The notes: a model not told the origin generated them from the letters alone. A DNA stretch of 47,912 bases from M55B112 sp040903745 (GCA_040903745.1 JBBDUV010000033.1:1-47912); one strand, 5' to 3'; positions 9,140 through 19,356 are shown, counted from the stretch's first letter. Made by a program: numbers and translations.

Positions 9140-11779
9140 TTAAAATCTTATTCCCATTATGCAAATATCATCAACCTGTGAGATATCCCCCATCCATTGA
9201 TCCAGAATTTCGGAAAGGAGATTCTGTTGCTCCTCGAGAGGAAGCTGTGAATTCTTCAGCAGCATCCTTTTGAAGGGTTTATACATGAATTTCTTTCCTT
9301 TCACACCGCCAAACTGATCGGCAAAACCATCAGTGAACATGTAAATCGTGTCCCCTTCAAAAACCTGTATCTCGTGGTTCCTGAATTTATCCATCCTGTC
9401 GAAATGGGCGATGGGCATCTTATCGGCAGGAACCTCATACAGGAAAAAGCTGCCGTTTACCTGGTTCGGTTCCAGCATCCCATTTTCAAGTTCAGGCGCC
9501 GGCTTTGATTTATCCCTGACAATATATAATGAATTGTATGCACCGGCATAATCTATCTTATGCTCTACAGGATTGAAGGTGATTAGTGCCAGGTCCATCC
9601 CATCCCTCTGCTCACCTGAAATCCCTTTTTGCCCCATGGCGTTAATGATCTCCTTTCGCATTCGGCGCAGGATCACACCGGGATGGGTGATATACTCCTT
9701 TTGCACCAACTCCTTCAATAACGACATCCCCATCATGCTCATAAAAGCTCCCGGAACTCCATGACCGGTGCAGTCGGCAACCGTTATAATCATTTTACCT
9801 TCCACCTCGGCAAACCAGTAAAAATCGCCGCTCACAACATCCCTCGGACGGAAAAAGACAAACTGATCCTTCACCTTCTCTTTCAGTAGTGCCAATACCG
9901 GTAGCGCTGCAGCCTGTAACCTCTTGGCATACTCAATGCTCTTTACGATTTCATCATTGTAGGCCTCTATCGCCTGCTTTTGATCAAAGACCAAATTCCG
10001 CTGTACCTCAATCTCATCGCGCTGTGTGCTGATCTCTTCATTTTTCTGCTCCAGATCCCTGTTTTTTTCTTCAATAACCTTTTTTTGCTGTCCCAGCAGC
10101 TGCTTCTTACGGTGTGTCGAGATCAGGCTGGCAAGAATAATAAGGGTAAGTATGCCCACCCCGATTACCGTTCCAATCAACGCCTGCTTTTCAGATTTCT
10201 GCTTTGCCAGTTCAAGTTGGTCCAGCTGCTGCCTTTGCTCAAGCACCTGTTTCTGCCTCTCCAGAGCCTCCTGCTTTGCCATCTCCTCGCTCAACTGTAG
10301 ATCCGCAAGCTGCTTCTCCTGCTCCAGCAACCTGTTCTCACGTTCCGTCCTTGCTACAAGAAATTGCTGCTCCTTAATAATAATTGACTGACGCAAACTA
10401 TCCTGCTTGAGAAGATCAAGATTTCGTTCACGCATCAGCAACTCCTGCTCCTGCTCCATTTTTTCGTTTTGCAATTTAAGCTGTTCAATAGCCAGTTCCG
10501 AGACCTCGTCCTCCTTCAGGCGCAAGCGTAAAGCCCTTTCCTGTTGCTCAAGCATATTTTTCTTATTCTCCAGTGCCTGTAAATCCACTCGCCTGACAAA
10601 CTCAATTGAGTCCCTGATGGCAAGATACTTTTCATAATAGTTTAATGCATTTACCGGATCATTACCATCTCTAAGAATATTTGAATAGGTCAAAAATGCC
10701 CTGGCCTCCAGCCATGGATCCGGAGCCTCCTGTGCCGACCGGATGGCGCCTCTGCAGAACAAGCCGGCATTATATAAATCACCAGTAGTATGATACAGGT
10801 TGGCAAGCATATTCTCATTCCTTGACTTCTCAACCGGCATATTCTCTTTTTCAAAAACTGAAATGGCGTTGTTAAATAATTCCAAGGCCCTCTTCTCATT
10901 CCCCATGTTGGTAAAACAGACGGCGGCATTACTTATCATCAGACCAATTTCCTTCTGCGGCATTGAATTGGCATCGGCGGCCTCAATGGCAGATAGATAG
11001 TATGTAGATGCCTGCCTGTAGTCCTTCAAAAGCGTATAATAGTAGCCAATATTATTTGTTAGTCTTACAACCTTAACTCCGTCTCCATTTTCCTCATGTT
11101 CTTCAAGCAGAATCATACTATAGTGAAGAGCGCTATCATACTCGCCATCCGCTTCAAAAATTGTAACCAGATCCTGCGTGATGTTGAGCCAGGTGGCACC
11201 TCCCCTGGTGTATTCCGGAAGCAATGACCTGAAAGTGAGGATCGCTCTTTTATAATTCCTGTCATGAAAAGCGGCAGAACCAATTCTGGTATGGGTTTCA
11301 AGGCGATCCCGGTATGACTCCCGGGGCAGAATCTCCAGCAGTTTCTCATAGTATTCCTGCTCCTTGGAATAAACCTGTTCCGCCCTGTATGCTACCGCGA
11401 TCTTTCTGTATAATTCATCCATGCGGACTGTGTCATTGCCTGACTCTGCCATGCCAGCTGCCCTGAGATAATAGGGAAGTCCACTGGCAGATTGTCCACT
11501 TTCGTGGTAAATATCGCCTATCAACTCCAGGAGACTTAGTTCATGCTCTTCTACCTCACGTGCCATAGCATATTGCAGGGCCTGTTCCGCGATATTAAGT
11601 GCTTTGACATATTGTTCCTCCTGGTAAAACACTCGTGCCTGCCGGTATCGTTCAATTATATCGTCCTGAAAAGCTCTCTCTACAGGTATCCCCAATTGTG
11701 CAATGGCAGAAGGGATCAACAGCAATAGCAGGATAACTGTTTTAAGTCGCAGGCTGTATGTTGGGACTATTTGTATCAT
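9140..11779 (-). CDS. TPR-containing membrane protein with SpoIIE-type PP2C phosphatase domain
   Basis: An 879-residue signalling protein. A signal peptide (1-27) is followed by a periplasmic array of tetratricopeptide repeats (about 40-390), a long Gln/Glu/Lys-rich coiled coil (about 400-530), one transmembrane helix (about 531-553) and a second coiled coil. The C-terminal cytoplasmic SpoIIE/PP2C-like Ser/Thr phosphatase has DVVSGDFYWF at about 647-656, DCTGHGVPGAF at about 665 and the metal-binding TDGFADQFGG at about 810. In this family the phosphatase usually acts on an anti-sigma-factor antagonist or a similar partner. No such partner is encoded nearby. It lies 16 bp downstream of the TonB receptor gene, so the receptor and phosphatase are probably co-transcribed. 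Confidence 0.88.
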   Translation of the reverse strand: MIQIVPTYSLRLKTVILLLLLIPSAIAQLGIPVERAFQDDIIERYRQARVFYQEEQYVKALNIAEQALQYAMAREVEEHELSLLELIGDIYHESGQSASGLPYYLRAAGMAESGNDTVRMDELYRKIAVAYRAEQVYSKEQEYYEKLLEILPRESYRDRLETHTRIGSAAFHDRNYKRAILTFRSLLPEYTRGGATWLNITQDLVTIFEADGEYDSALHYSMILLEEHEENGDGVKVVRLTNNIGYYYTLLKDYRQASTYYLSAIEAADANSMPQKEIGLMISNAAVCFTNMGNEKRALELFNNAISVFEKENMPVEKSRNENMLANLYHTTGDLYNAGLFCRGAIRSAQEAPDPWLEARAFLTYSNILRDGNDPVNALNYYEKYLAIRDSIEFVRRVDLQALENKKNMLEQQERALRLRLKEDEVSELAIEQLKLQNEKMEQEQELLMRERNLDLLKQDSLRQSIIIKEQQFLVARTERENRLLEQEKQLADLQLSEEMAKQEALERQKQVLEQRQQLDQLELAKQKSEKQALIGTVIGVGILTLIILASLISTHRKKQLLGQQKKVIEEKNRDLEQKNEEISTQRDEIEVQRNLVFDQKQAIEAYNDEIVKSIEYAKRLQAAALPVLALLKEKVKDQFVFFRPRDVVSGDFYWFAEVEGKMIITVADCTGHGVPGAFMSMMGMSLLKELVQKEYITHPGVILRRMRKEIINAMGQKGISGEQRDGMDLALITFNPVEHKIDYAGAYNSLYIVRDKSKPAPELENGMLEPNQVNGSFFLYEVPADKMPIAHFDRMDKFRNHEIQVFEGDTIYMFTDGFADQFGGVKGKKFMYKPFKRMLLKNSQLPLEEQQNLLSEILDQWMGDISQVDDICIMGIRF

Positions 11780-11795
11780 TCAGTGATTGAGCAAC

Positions 11796-14195
11796 TTAAT
11801 TCATTTTGTACGACAATCCGACTCTGATGGTTCTCCTTAACTGTGGATTATACAACAGACCCGGTTCCAACATTGAAGGGTTTGCCACTCCGTATCTTTC
11901 GTCAAAGAAATTTGTAACCTTTATGAAAAGATTGAGATGGTTACTGACACCGTAACTTGCCGTTGCATTCATACTATAGTAGCCGTCTGCCTCGCCAAAA
12001 ATTCCTTCATATAATTCGTCGAACGGGATCAATACCCGAAGCCATTTACTCATCCAGTGACTTTCGACATAGACATAAAGTTTCTCTGTTGGCTGCATGG
12101 ATATTTTCATTTTTCCTGAATGACGTGGCGCTATCTTAAAATAGTCTTCTACTATTTCTGTTACATTGGGAAGCTTGTCCTGACGTGCCTGGAAATAGAG
12201 ATGCACCTCTGCATTGAGTTTAATGGATCTAATAAGGTTGTTCATTTTTAGTGAGGTCTGACTACCGCCAACTGTGGAGACAGAATTACCAAGATTGACC
12301 CATTGGCCGATAGAATCATTAACAATGCTTTCCCTGTTTATACTTTCGGGCATATCTATGATCCACTTTGATTCCTGATAAGGTACAATATGGTTTCGAA
12401 TGCGGTAAGAGAAAAATGTCTGCTCGAGGGTGAACCGCGGAGAAAAATTTATAACAAAACCAAATTCCAGCGTCGAGAATTTTTCCGGTTTGATCGTATT
12501 CGCCGGTAAAGCAACTAGATAGATCATGGAATCATTCACAGGGTAGGCAAGTGATTGATAGATCAAGGAAGTTGGCGGAATTTTATATGCAGTTCCCACT
12601 GAAAGACGTAAGGAGGTTTTGTTCGATGATTTATGCAATATGGCCAGGTGCGGACTGAAATTATTTGTATTAACCAGGGTATTGATATCGTTTCTTAAAC
12701 CTCCCAGAAATCGAAACTTTTTCCAATTGGAATAGAATTGCACAAAAACTGAATTATTGGTAAATAATACCGGATTTACGCCAAACCGGCCGAATGGACT
12801 TCGAAAATCCGGGTTGATCTCCTCTGCAAAAGGGACGTATAGACTCCTCTCAAAAGGTGTATATAGGTAGTTTGTCACCGGTAAATTTCCTGAAACGGCA
12901 CTGGAGAATCCTAACACGGATTCAACCCTTCCGAACAATGTGGATGAAAATATCTGGCTTACTTCCAGATCATTTGAAGAGGAATACCGGTAAGCCTTAT
13001 CAGTAAATGCATTTTGGGTAAGTCCCTGGCTGGAATTATTATCCATATCATACAACAGACTGTTAAGCTGGGATGTAGAGGTAAATCTCTTATATTCCTT
13101 TTTATAGCTTAGAGAAAACTGCTGTATGCTCTCACCCCAGAAGTTCTGGGGATTATTAAACTTGAAAAAGACTGGCGACAGCCCTAGTGAACTATGCGTA
13201 CGTCGGTACATGTAATTGTAAGACAAGCTGATCCCCCGAAAACTTAATTGCATACCTAACATATGTGCACCTGAACCAACAGCCTCCATGTCGGGAAGAT
13301 CCAGGCTGCCTTCGTACTGCTCGCCGTAAAATGTACGCTTGAAGTCCTCTTCACTGATACTGTGATCAGACAGCACATCCTCACTTACTTCTGACGGAGC
13401 AAGTGTAACGGTCCCTATGCTCATATCTTTACCGCGCGTCTGATAAAAGTTCAAGGGATTATAAACTCCCTCCTGAGAATAATCCAGATTCATAACGTTC
13501 ATCTCAGTCTTTGAGCCATAAAAACTGTATTGCAGAATATTATTGTTCCTACCTCCTTTGCCGCCGACAGAAAAATTGATATCATTATGTCCATATCCGC
13601 CCAGGCTGATATCCCCTCTGACAAATGAACCCTGCCCGGCCTCTTTAGTAATGATATTAATAACACCTGAAACTGCATCTGCACCATAAACGGCAGACGA
13701 GTTTCCATAGATAATCTCAATGCGTTCAGCCTGCCGTATAGGAAGTTGGCTTCCAAGGGGCATGCCTGCTACAACTGAAGGTTTTACCGGAGCGCCATTA
13801 ATTAAAATCTTTGAATACAAGTTACCTGTCAGATTCCAGATTTGAAAATTTTCCCCAAGCTCCCCGGTTCCCGGTACTGAAACCTGGATACCGGGCAGAG
13901 CCAGTAGCACATCGGACAACGATCTATACTGGTTCCGGAATATCTCCTCCTCAGTGATCACATATACCTGCAATGGGACCTCATCAAGACTCTTGGAAAT
14001 TCGACCTGCACTGATAACCTTCATTCTACCCGAATCCACAGGGTAATCCAGGTGATCGATATCAAGTGTCAACAAGGGGGGGTGCAAACCAACCGTATCA
14101 TTCTGAGCCATCAATGAATTACCGCAGAACAGAAGAAACAGATAAAGGATCAGGAATACTTTAACCCATTTGATAAGTGACCAATATTGCAACAT
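11796..14195 (-). CDS. TonB-dependent outer-membrane receptor
   Basis: A 799-residue outer-membrane protein starting at the ATG at 14195. An upstream TTG at 14246 would only lengthen the signal peptide. After the signal sequence comes a plug domain with the features of TonB receptors (SLSDVLLALPGIQVS; GNSSAVYGADAVSGVINIIT), then a long beta-barrel rich in alternating aromatic strands, ending in RTIRVGLSYKMN with hydrophobic and aromatic residues. There is no N-terminal carboxypeptidase-like domain and no SusD neighbour, so it is not a typical SusCD pair and is more like siderophore or vitamin receptors. The ligand is unknown. It is the first gene of a unit with the TPR-SpoIIE phosphatase. Confidence 0.88.
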   Translation of the reverse strand: MLQYWSLIKWVKVFLILYLFLLFCGNSLMAQNDTVGLHPPLLTLDIDHLDYPVDSGRMKVISAGRISKSLDEVPLQVYVITEEEIFRNQYRSLSDVLLALPGIQVSVPGTGELGENFQIWNLTGNLYSKILINGAPVKPSVVAGMPLGSQLPIRQAERIEIIYGNSSAVYGADAVSGVINIITKEAGQGSFVRGDISLGGYGHNDINFSVGGKGGRNNNILQYSFYGSKTEMNVMNLDYSQEGVYNPLNFYQTRGKDMSIGTVTLAPSEVSEDVLSDHSISEEDFKRTFYGEQYEGSLDLPDMEAVGSGAHMLGMQLSFRGISLSYNYMYRRTHSSLGLSPVFFKFNNPQNFWGESIQQFSLSYKKEYKRFTSTSQLNSLLYDMDNNSSQGLTQNAFTDKAYRYSSSNDLEVSQIFSSTLFGRVESVLGFSSAVSGNLPVTNYLYTPFERSLYVPFAEEINPDFRSPFGRFGVNPVLFTNNSVFVQFYSNWKKFRFLGGLRNDINTLVNTNNFSPHLAILHKSSNKTSLRLSVGTAYKIPPTSLIYQSLAYPVNDSMIYLVALPANTIKPEKFSTLEFGFVINFSPRFTLEQTFFSYRIRNHIVPYQESKWIIDMPESINRESIVNDSIGQWVNLGNSVSTVGGSQTSLKMNNLIRSIKLNAEVHLYFQARQDKLPNVTEIVEDYFKIAPRHSGKMKISMQPTEKLYVYVESHWMSKWLRVLIPFDELYEGIFGEADGYYSMNATASYGVSNHLNLFIKVTNFFDERYGVANPSMLEPGLLYNPQLRRTIRVGLSYKMN

Positions 14196-14335
14196 TGCAT
14201 ATTTTTTTGTTCTTCGGCTATTCCATGAAGCTGGTACCTTACTCAAAGGAATATCCCGGCACTCATTCGAATTTATTCACAACAATTACGCTACAACAGT
14301 GGGGTGTATCAATCTAAAATCGCATTAATCTTCCC

Positions 14336-14343
14336 CAAATATA
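14336..14343 (-). promoter_or_regulatory. Candidate -7 promoter box for the TonB receptor unit
   Basis: Minus-strand TATATTTG matches TAnnTTTG exactly and lies about 140 bp upstream of the receptor ATG at 14195. The intergenic stretch has no coding signal. No convincing -33 element was found. Confidence 0.4.
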
Positions 14344-14400
14344 GAAAAAAGCACAAAATATCTGAATAAACTTGACGGTGCTCCTGATAAATATACCTGG

Positions 14401-15432
14401 TCAGGCCTCTGGATCCCCCTTTCGGCTTAACAATATTGCAACTGCCCTTGTTTCGGGAAACTCATTCAATATCAATATGATAATAACCGTTATCGGCACA
14501 CTAAGTAGCATTCCTGTAACTCCCCAGATTGTTCCCCATAACACCAATGTTAAAAAAACCACCAACGGGCTCATATTCAAGGTATTTCCCATAATTCGCG
14601 GTTCCAAAAAACTGCCAATGGTGAGCTGAATGGATCCGACAATGATCAGCACCAGAAGAGGCTGTGTCAGATCTCCAAACTGAAGCAACGCAAACACCGC
14701 TGGGAACAAGGTTGCTGTCAGTGAGCCAATATTGGGAATATAATTCAGGATAAATATAAGGAAGGCCCAGAAAAATGGCGCATCTAAGCCCACAAAATAG
14801 AGTACGAAAAAACTGAGAAATCCGGTTGACAGACTTGTAATTGTTTTAACGGCAATATAATTATTGATGGATTCATCGATTTTTTGAAGAATCCCTGTTA
14901 TATAATCATATTGCTCCGGAGTCCTGTACACCGCTTTAAGCTTTCGCTTAAAAATAGGCTCTTCCAAAAGAATGAAAACAAGATAAACAAGAAACAGAAA
15001 AGCGTTTCCGAAGATCGATGTCAGTGCTGAAAACAGGGGTGACAGAATTTTGGAGAAATTGAAATCCCTGATGGTATCAGTCATCGACTTCACCGGATCA
15101 ATGTTAAGCCTCCTGTTGATCTTCTCCGCAACAATATTGATATTTTCCTCATATTTGGGAATAGAAGAGGAAATCTGCTGAATATTATTGGTTATCAAGC
15201 TAACGGTAAAGCTCAGCAGGCTCAGCAAAATAATAGAAGAAATCACTGTCAGGATCCATGAAGGCAATTTTCCGGTATAAGGCAGTTTTAAAAGCAGTGA
15301 TTTCAAAACCCTGATCACAAACCAGATAAGTATGGCAAGAACGAAGGGGATCAAAAGTTTTTCCGCATAGATCAGAAGAAGCACAATGATCACAACCAGC
15401 AACAGGTAATAGATTCGTTTCGAATAATCCAT
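14401..15432 (-). CDS. AI-2E family transporter (PerM/TqsA-type permease)
   Basis: A 343-residue polytopic inner-membrane protein. Hydrophobic helices are arranged as two N-terminal helices, a soluble segment (about 90-150), then five or six helices including the family's conserved FILNYIPNIGSLTATLFP and the C-terminal block EPRIMGNTLNMSPLVVFLTL. Members of this family export small molecules such as autoinducer-2 or act in Na/H exchange. The substrate here cannot be told. Its start lies 12 bp after the corA stop, so the two genes probably form an operon with corA first. Confidence 0.93.
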   Translation of the reverse strand: MDYSKRIYYLLLVVIIVLLLIYAEKLLIPFVLAILIWFVIRVLKSLLLKLPYTGKLPSWILTVISSIILLSLLSFTVSLITNNIQQISSSIPKYEENINIVAEKINRRLNIDPVKSMTDTIRDFNFSKILSPLFSALTSIFGNAFLFLVYLVFILLEEPIFKRKLKAVYRTPEQYDYITGILQKIDESINNYIAVKTITSLSTGFLSFFVLYFVGLDAPFFWAFLIFILNYIPNIGSLTATLFPAVFALLQFGDLTQPLLVLIIVGSIQLTIGSFLEPRIMGNTLNMSPLVVFLTLVLWGTIWGVTGMLLSVPITVIIILILNEFPETRAVAILLSRKGDPEA

Positions 15433-15444
15433 ATAATTAAATTT

Positions 15445-16509
15445 TTATAACCACTTTTTTCTCCTGAAATAGATTAGCAATCCGACAACAACCAGGGTGA
15501 TCAGAATCCAGAAATAGAGGTATCCGTTTGCCCACATCAACTCCGGAATATTTTCAAAGTTCATGCCATAGATTCCGGCAATAAATGTCAGTGGAATAAA
15601 GATGGCCGCGAAGATGGTAAGCACCTTCATGATCTCATTCGCCCTGTTGGAGATCAATGAATTGTAAATCTCCATCTGATCTGCCACAACTGCAGAATAG
15701 ACTTCGGTCCGCTCATGGGTGATAACAACATGATCATACAGATCCTTGATAAACCCCCTGGTCTCCTCCCGAATCAGTGCAGAATCGGATTTTAGCATGT
15801 CAAATGTAAGTTCCTTTAATGGAAGTACAACTTGCCTCAAATAGTTTAACTCAGTCCTTTGCCTGTATAATTTTTGGGAGGTGAACTTGCCCTGTCGTTC
15901 GAGAATCTCCAATTCCAGACCATCAATGGCACTTCCAATTTCTGCCAGCAGATCGAGGTAGCCGTCGACCATACAATCGAGCAGTGCATACGCCAGGTAA
16001 TCAGAATAGATGATCCTGATGCGATCTTTGGTTTTTCTTATCCTCTCGCGTACAGCATCGAAATGTGTGCCGGGCTTCTCCTGAAGAGAAACCAGATAAT
16101 TCTTTCCGGCAATCATACTCAACTGATCCGACTCGATCTGACCGGTCTCCCGGTTATAATTTAACAGCTTTGTAATGAAATACAGGTTGTTGTCATCTTG
16201 ACTAAACTTCGGTCGATGATCCGTATTCATCATATCATCAAGCAACAAGATGTCAATATCGAACCTGGTACCCAGTGCGGTCATCACCTCCGGATCATGA
16301 ATACCAAAAATATTGATCCAGGTCATGCTCCTGTCATTGATCAGGGACAAAGCCTGTTCAATTGTATCAACTTCCCTCTCTTCCAGGCTGTTCGCATCAT
16401 ATTGCATCACCCTGATAACCACATGGTCGGTCTGCTGATCACCGATCAGGATCAGAGACCCTGGTTTTGCACCCTTTCTAGGGCCCATTTTTTTTATAAA
16501 CCGTGCCAT
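15445..16509 (-). CDS. corA: Magnesium/cobalt transport protein CorA
   Basis: A 354-residue member of the 2-TM-GxN family, which forms pentameric channels for Mg2+ (and Co2+/Ni2+). The N-terminal two thirds is the cytoplasmic domain with a long stalk helix. The C-terminal transmembrane hairpin includes the signature YGMNF, followed by the periplasmic loop ENIPELMW and a basic tail RRKKWL. Length is typical. It heads a minus-strand pair with the AI-2E permease gene and is divergent from clpB across a 234-bp gap. Confidence 0.95.
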   Translation of the reverse strand: MARFIKKMGPRKGAKPGSLILIGDQQTDHVVIRVMQYDANSLEEREVDTIEQALSLINDRSMTWINIFGIHDPEVMTALGTRFDIDILLLDDMMNTDHRPKFSQDDNNLYFITKLLNYNRETGQIESDQLSMIAGKNYLVSLQEKPGTHFDAVRERIRKTKDRIRIIYSDYLAYALLDCMVDGYLDLLAEIGSAIDGLELEILERQGKFTSQKLYRQRTELNYLRQVVLPLKELTFDMLKSDSALIREETRGFIKDLYDHVVITHERTEVYSAVVADQMEIYNSLISNRANEIMKVLTIFAAIFIPLTFIAGIYGMNFENIPELMWANGYLYFWILITLVVVGLLIYFRRKKWL

Positions 16510-16571
16510 TTGAATGAAGTTTATCCGGCAAGATAATGATTTTATTATTTCCTCACCATCAGAATATTGGC

Positions 16572-16616
16572 TGTCATTTTGGCGTTGTTTTCTTTGCTGT
16601 TTGTGTCATTTTGTCG
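16572..16616 (+). promoter_or_regulatory. Direct repeats upstream of clpB, candidate heat-shock control element
   Basis: TGTCATTTTGGCG (16572-16584) and TGTCATTTTGTCG (16604-16616) are 12/13 identical and 32 bp apart, about three helical turns. They sit in the corA-clpB gap, 128-172 bp before the clpB ATG. They do not resemble CIRCE. They could serve clpB or corA. The function is inferred from repetition and position only. Confidence 0.4.
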
Positions 16617-16743
16617 CTCATAATAAGGGTTTTCTTCTATAGCATTACTGTATCTATCTGATTATTTATGTGTTCCGGTTTTGGTCTGATGCCAGGTCAA
16701 CTTATGGCGCATAATTTGAAGATTTCATACAAAAAGAACAAAT

Positions 16744-19335
16744 ATGGATTTCAATAAATTTACTATAAAAGCCCAGGAGGCGATCCAACGGGCGCAGCAA
16801 CTGGCGGTTGAACGCGATCACCAGGCGATCGAATGCGGTCATCTGATGAAAGGCGTGATTGAAGTGGACCAGAATGTGCTTCCATTTATATTCAAAAAAC
16901 TATCGGTAAACGGCGACCACCTGAGAGCGGCACTTGAAGGTATTATTCAGGGCTATTCTGTGGTGACCGGAGGGGAGAAGTATCTCTCTTCCAAGGCGAA
17001 TGAGGTGCTTGTCAAATCCCAGTCAGCCGCAAAAAAATCGGGCGACGAGTATGTCACCCTGGAGCATCTGCTGATCGGACTGTACAAAGCGGACGATCCG
17101 GTGGGGCGCATGCTCAAGGATGCCGGGATCAATGAGGGCGAGCTGAACGCGGCCATACAGGAGCTGCGCAAAGGCGAGGCGGTGAAGAGCCAGTCGGCCG
17201 AGGAGAATTACAATGCCCTGGATAAATACGCTCTGCACCTGAATGAAAGGGCAAAAAGCGGAAAGCTCGACCCGGTGATCGGAAGGGATGAAGAGATCAG
17301 GCGTGTGCTGCAAATCCTCACACGGCGAACCAAAAACAATCCAATCCTGGTGGGAGAACCGGGTGTTGGTAAAACAGCGATCGCTGAGGGAATTGCCTTC
17401 AGGATTGTAAACGGTGATGTGCCGGACGACCTGCTCACAAAAGAGCTCTATTCACTCGATATGGGTGCACTCATTGCTGGAGCAAAATACAAAGGTGAAT
17501 TTGAGGAGCGGCTCAAGTCAGTGGTCAAGGAGGTGGTAGGTGCCGAAGGAAGTGTGATTCTTTTTATCGATGAGATCCACACCCTTGTGGGAGCCGGAAG
17601 CGGTGGTGAGGGGGCCATGGATGCAGCCAATATCCTGAAACCTGCCCTGGCCAGGGGTGAGCTTCGTGCCATCGGAGCCACAACGCTGAATGAGTTTCAG
17701 AAGTATTTCGAAAAGGACAAGGCGCTGGAGCGTAGGTTCCAGAAGGTATTTGTCGATGAGCCGGCGGAGGAGGATGCTGTATCCATTCTTCGTGGGATCA
17801 AAGAGCGGTACGAAGGGTACCACAAGATCAGGATCCGCGATGAGGCGATTATCGCTGCGGTGCAGCTTTCAACCCGTTATATCACCGACCGGTTTCTGCC
17901 CGACAAGGCGATCGACCTGATCGATGAAGCGGCGGCCCACCTGCGGCTGGAGATGAACTCCAGGCCCGAGTTGATCGATACCCTGGAGCGGAAGATCCAG
18001 CAGCTGGAAATCGAGAAGGAGGCCTTTAAAAGGGAAAAGGACAAGTCGCGCGTTGAGAACATCTCCAAACAGCTGGCCGATCTGAAGGATGAGCACAAAC
18101 AGCTCATGGCCACATGGCAGGATGAGAAGGAGATAGTATCCAACATTCAGACAGTTAAGAAACGGATAGAAGATCTCAGGTATGAGGCGGAGAGGGCCGA
18201 GCGGGAAAGCAACCTCGGACGGGTGGCAGAGATACGCTACGGTGAACTGCCTTCAGCAGAAGAGGAGCTAAGCAAAACCATTGAAAAGCTGAAGGAATAT
18301 GAGAAGGATGGCAAGAGGCTGGTGCGGGAGGAGATCACTGCCGAGGATATCGCAGAGGTGGTTTCGCGGTGGACCGGCGTACCGGTAACGCGGATGCTGC
18401 AGAACGACCGGGAGAAGCTGCTGCATATTGAAGATGAGCTGAGAAAACGGGTGGTCGGACAGGAAGAGGCGGTGGAGGCGGTCTCTGCTGCGATCAGGAG
18501 AAGCCGGACCGGACTGGCCGATGAGAAGAGGCCGGTGGGATCGTTTCTCTTCCTGGGAACCACAGGTGTGGGGAAAACGGAGCTTGCCAGGGCGCTGGCG
18601 GAGTACCTGTTTAACGATGAGTCCTTGATGACCCGCATTGATATGAGCGAATACCAGGAGAGGCACGCCGTATCGCGGCTGGTGGGCGCTCCCCCGGGAT
18701 ATGTGGGGTATGATGAGGGGGGGCAGCTGACCGAGGCGGTGCGCAGGAAGCCCTATTCGGTGATCCTGCTGGATGAAATCGAAAAGGCACACCCCGATAC
18801 GTTCAACATCCTGCTGCAGGTGCTTGAGGATGGGCGGCTGACGGACAACAAGGGCCGGATAGCCAATTTCAAGAATACGATTATCATCATGACCTCCAAC
18901 CTCGGATCGGATATCATCCATGAAAGCTTTGCCCATGTGGGTGAGGGTGACATGGAGGCAAAATACATCGAGACGAAAAACCGGATTTTCGAACTGCTGA
19001 AAAAGAGCATGCGGCCGGAGTTTCTGAACAGGATCGATGATCTGGTGATGTTCCGTCCACTCGCCATGGAGCACATGGAGGGGATCATCCGCATCCAGCT
19101 GGAGATTCTGCGCAAACTGCTGAAAAAGCAGGACATCAGTATTGAGGTGACCCCGGAGGCGATCGAACAGATCAAACGGGAAGGATTCGACATGCAGTTC
19201 GGCGCACGGCCACTGAAGAGGATCATCCAGAAAAAACTGGTGGACATGATCTCCATGGCCATTCTGAGAGGCGAGGTAGAACCGGGTAAAAAGGTGAAGA
19301 TAGATTTCCGGGAGGGTTCGCTGGTAATCGTTTAG
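16744..19335 (+). CDS. clpB: ATP-dependent disaggregating chaperone ClpB
   Basis: An 863-residue Hsp100 protein that threads aggregated proteins through a hexameric ring together with DnaK. Domains in order: N-terminal Clp repeat domain (1-145), AAA+ module 1 with Walker A GEPGVGKT (204-211), Walker B and arginine finger, the M-domain coiled coil (about 405-525) that distinguishes ClpB from ClpA/C, AAA+ module 2 with Walker A GTTGVGKT (605-612), and a C-terminal small domain. Length is normal. It is transcribed alone, convergent with the S9 peptidase gene 21 bp away. It is visibly more GC-rich than the metal genes further right. Confidence 0.98.
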   Translation: MDFNKFTIKAQEAIQRAQQLAVERDHQAIECGHLMKGVIEVDQNVLPFIFKKLSVNGDHLRAALEGIIQGYSVVTGGEKYLSSKANEVLVKSQSAAKKSGDEYVTLEHLLIGLYKADDPVGRMLKDAGINEGELNAAIQELRKGEAVKSQSAEENYNALDKYALHLNERAKSGKLDPVIGRDEEIRRVLQILTRRTKNNPILVGEPGVGKTAIAEGIAFRIVNGDVPDDLLTKELYSLDMGALIAGAKYKGEFEERLKSVVKEVVGAEGSVILFIDEIHTLVGAGSGGEGAMDAANILKPALARGELRAIGATTLNEFQKYFEKDKALERRFQKVFVDEPAEEDAVSILRGIKERYEGYHKIRIRDEAIIAAVQLSTRYITDRFLPDKAIDLIDEAAAHLRLEMNSRPELIDTLERKIQQLEIEKEAFKREKDKSRVENISKQLADLKDEHKQLMATWQDEKEIVSNIQTVKKRIEDLRYEAERAERESNLGRVAEIRYGELPSAEEELSKTIEKLKEYEKDGKRLVREEITAEDIAEVVSRWTGVPVTRMLQNDREKLLHIEDELRKRVVGQEEAVEAVSAAIRRSRTGLADEKRPVGSFLFLGTTGVGKTELARALAEYLFNDESLMTRIDMSEYQERHAVSRLVGAPPGYVGYDEGGQLTEAVRRKPYSVILLDEIEKAHPDTFNILLQVLEDGRLTDNKGRIANFKNTIIIMTSNLGSDIIHESFAHVGEGDMEAKYIETKNRIFELLKKSMRPEFLNRIDDLVMFRPLAMEHMEGIIRIQLEILRKLLKKQDISIEVTPEAIEQIKREGFDMQFGARPLKRIIQKKLVDMISMAILRGEVEPGKKVKIDFREGSLVIV

Positions 19336-19356
19336 TCCAGCGGCCCGGATAACCCA

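Noticed and set aside
9980..10391. Overlapping plus-strand ORFs rich in Leu/Ser/Cys
   Set aside because: Mirror of the Gln/Glu/Lys-rich coiled coil of the SpoIIE-type protein on the minus strand.
16510..16743. Sigma-54 promoter or CIRCE element upstream of clpB
   Set aside because: GG and GC dinucleotides are not at the -24/-12 spacing, and no TTAGCACTC inverted repeat is present.
18268..19074. Long minus-strand ORF (268 codons) inside clpB
   Set aside because: Lies fully antisense to conserved ClpB coding sequence. The open frame follows from its GC-rich codon use, and the peptide has no family features.
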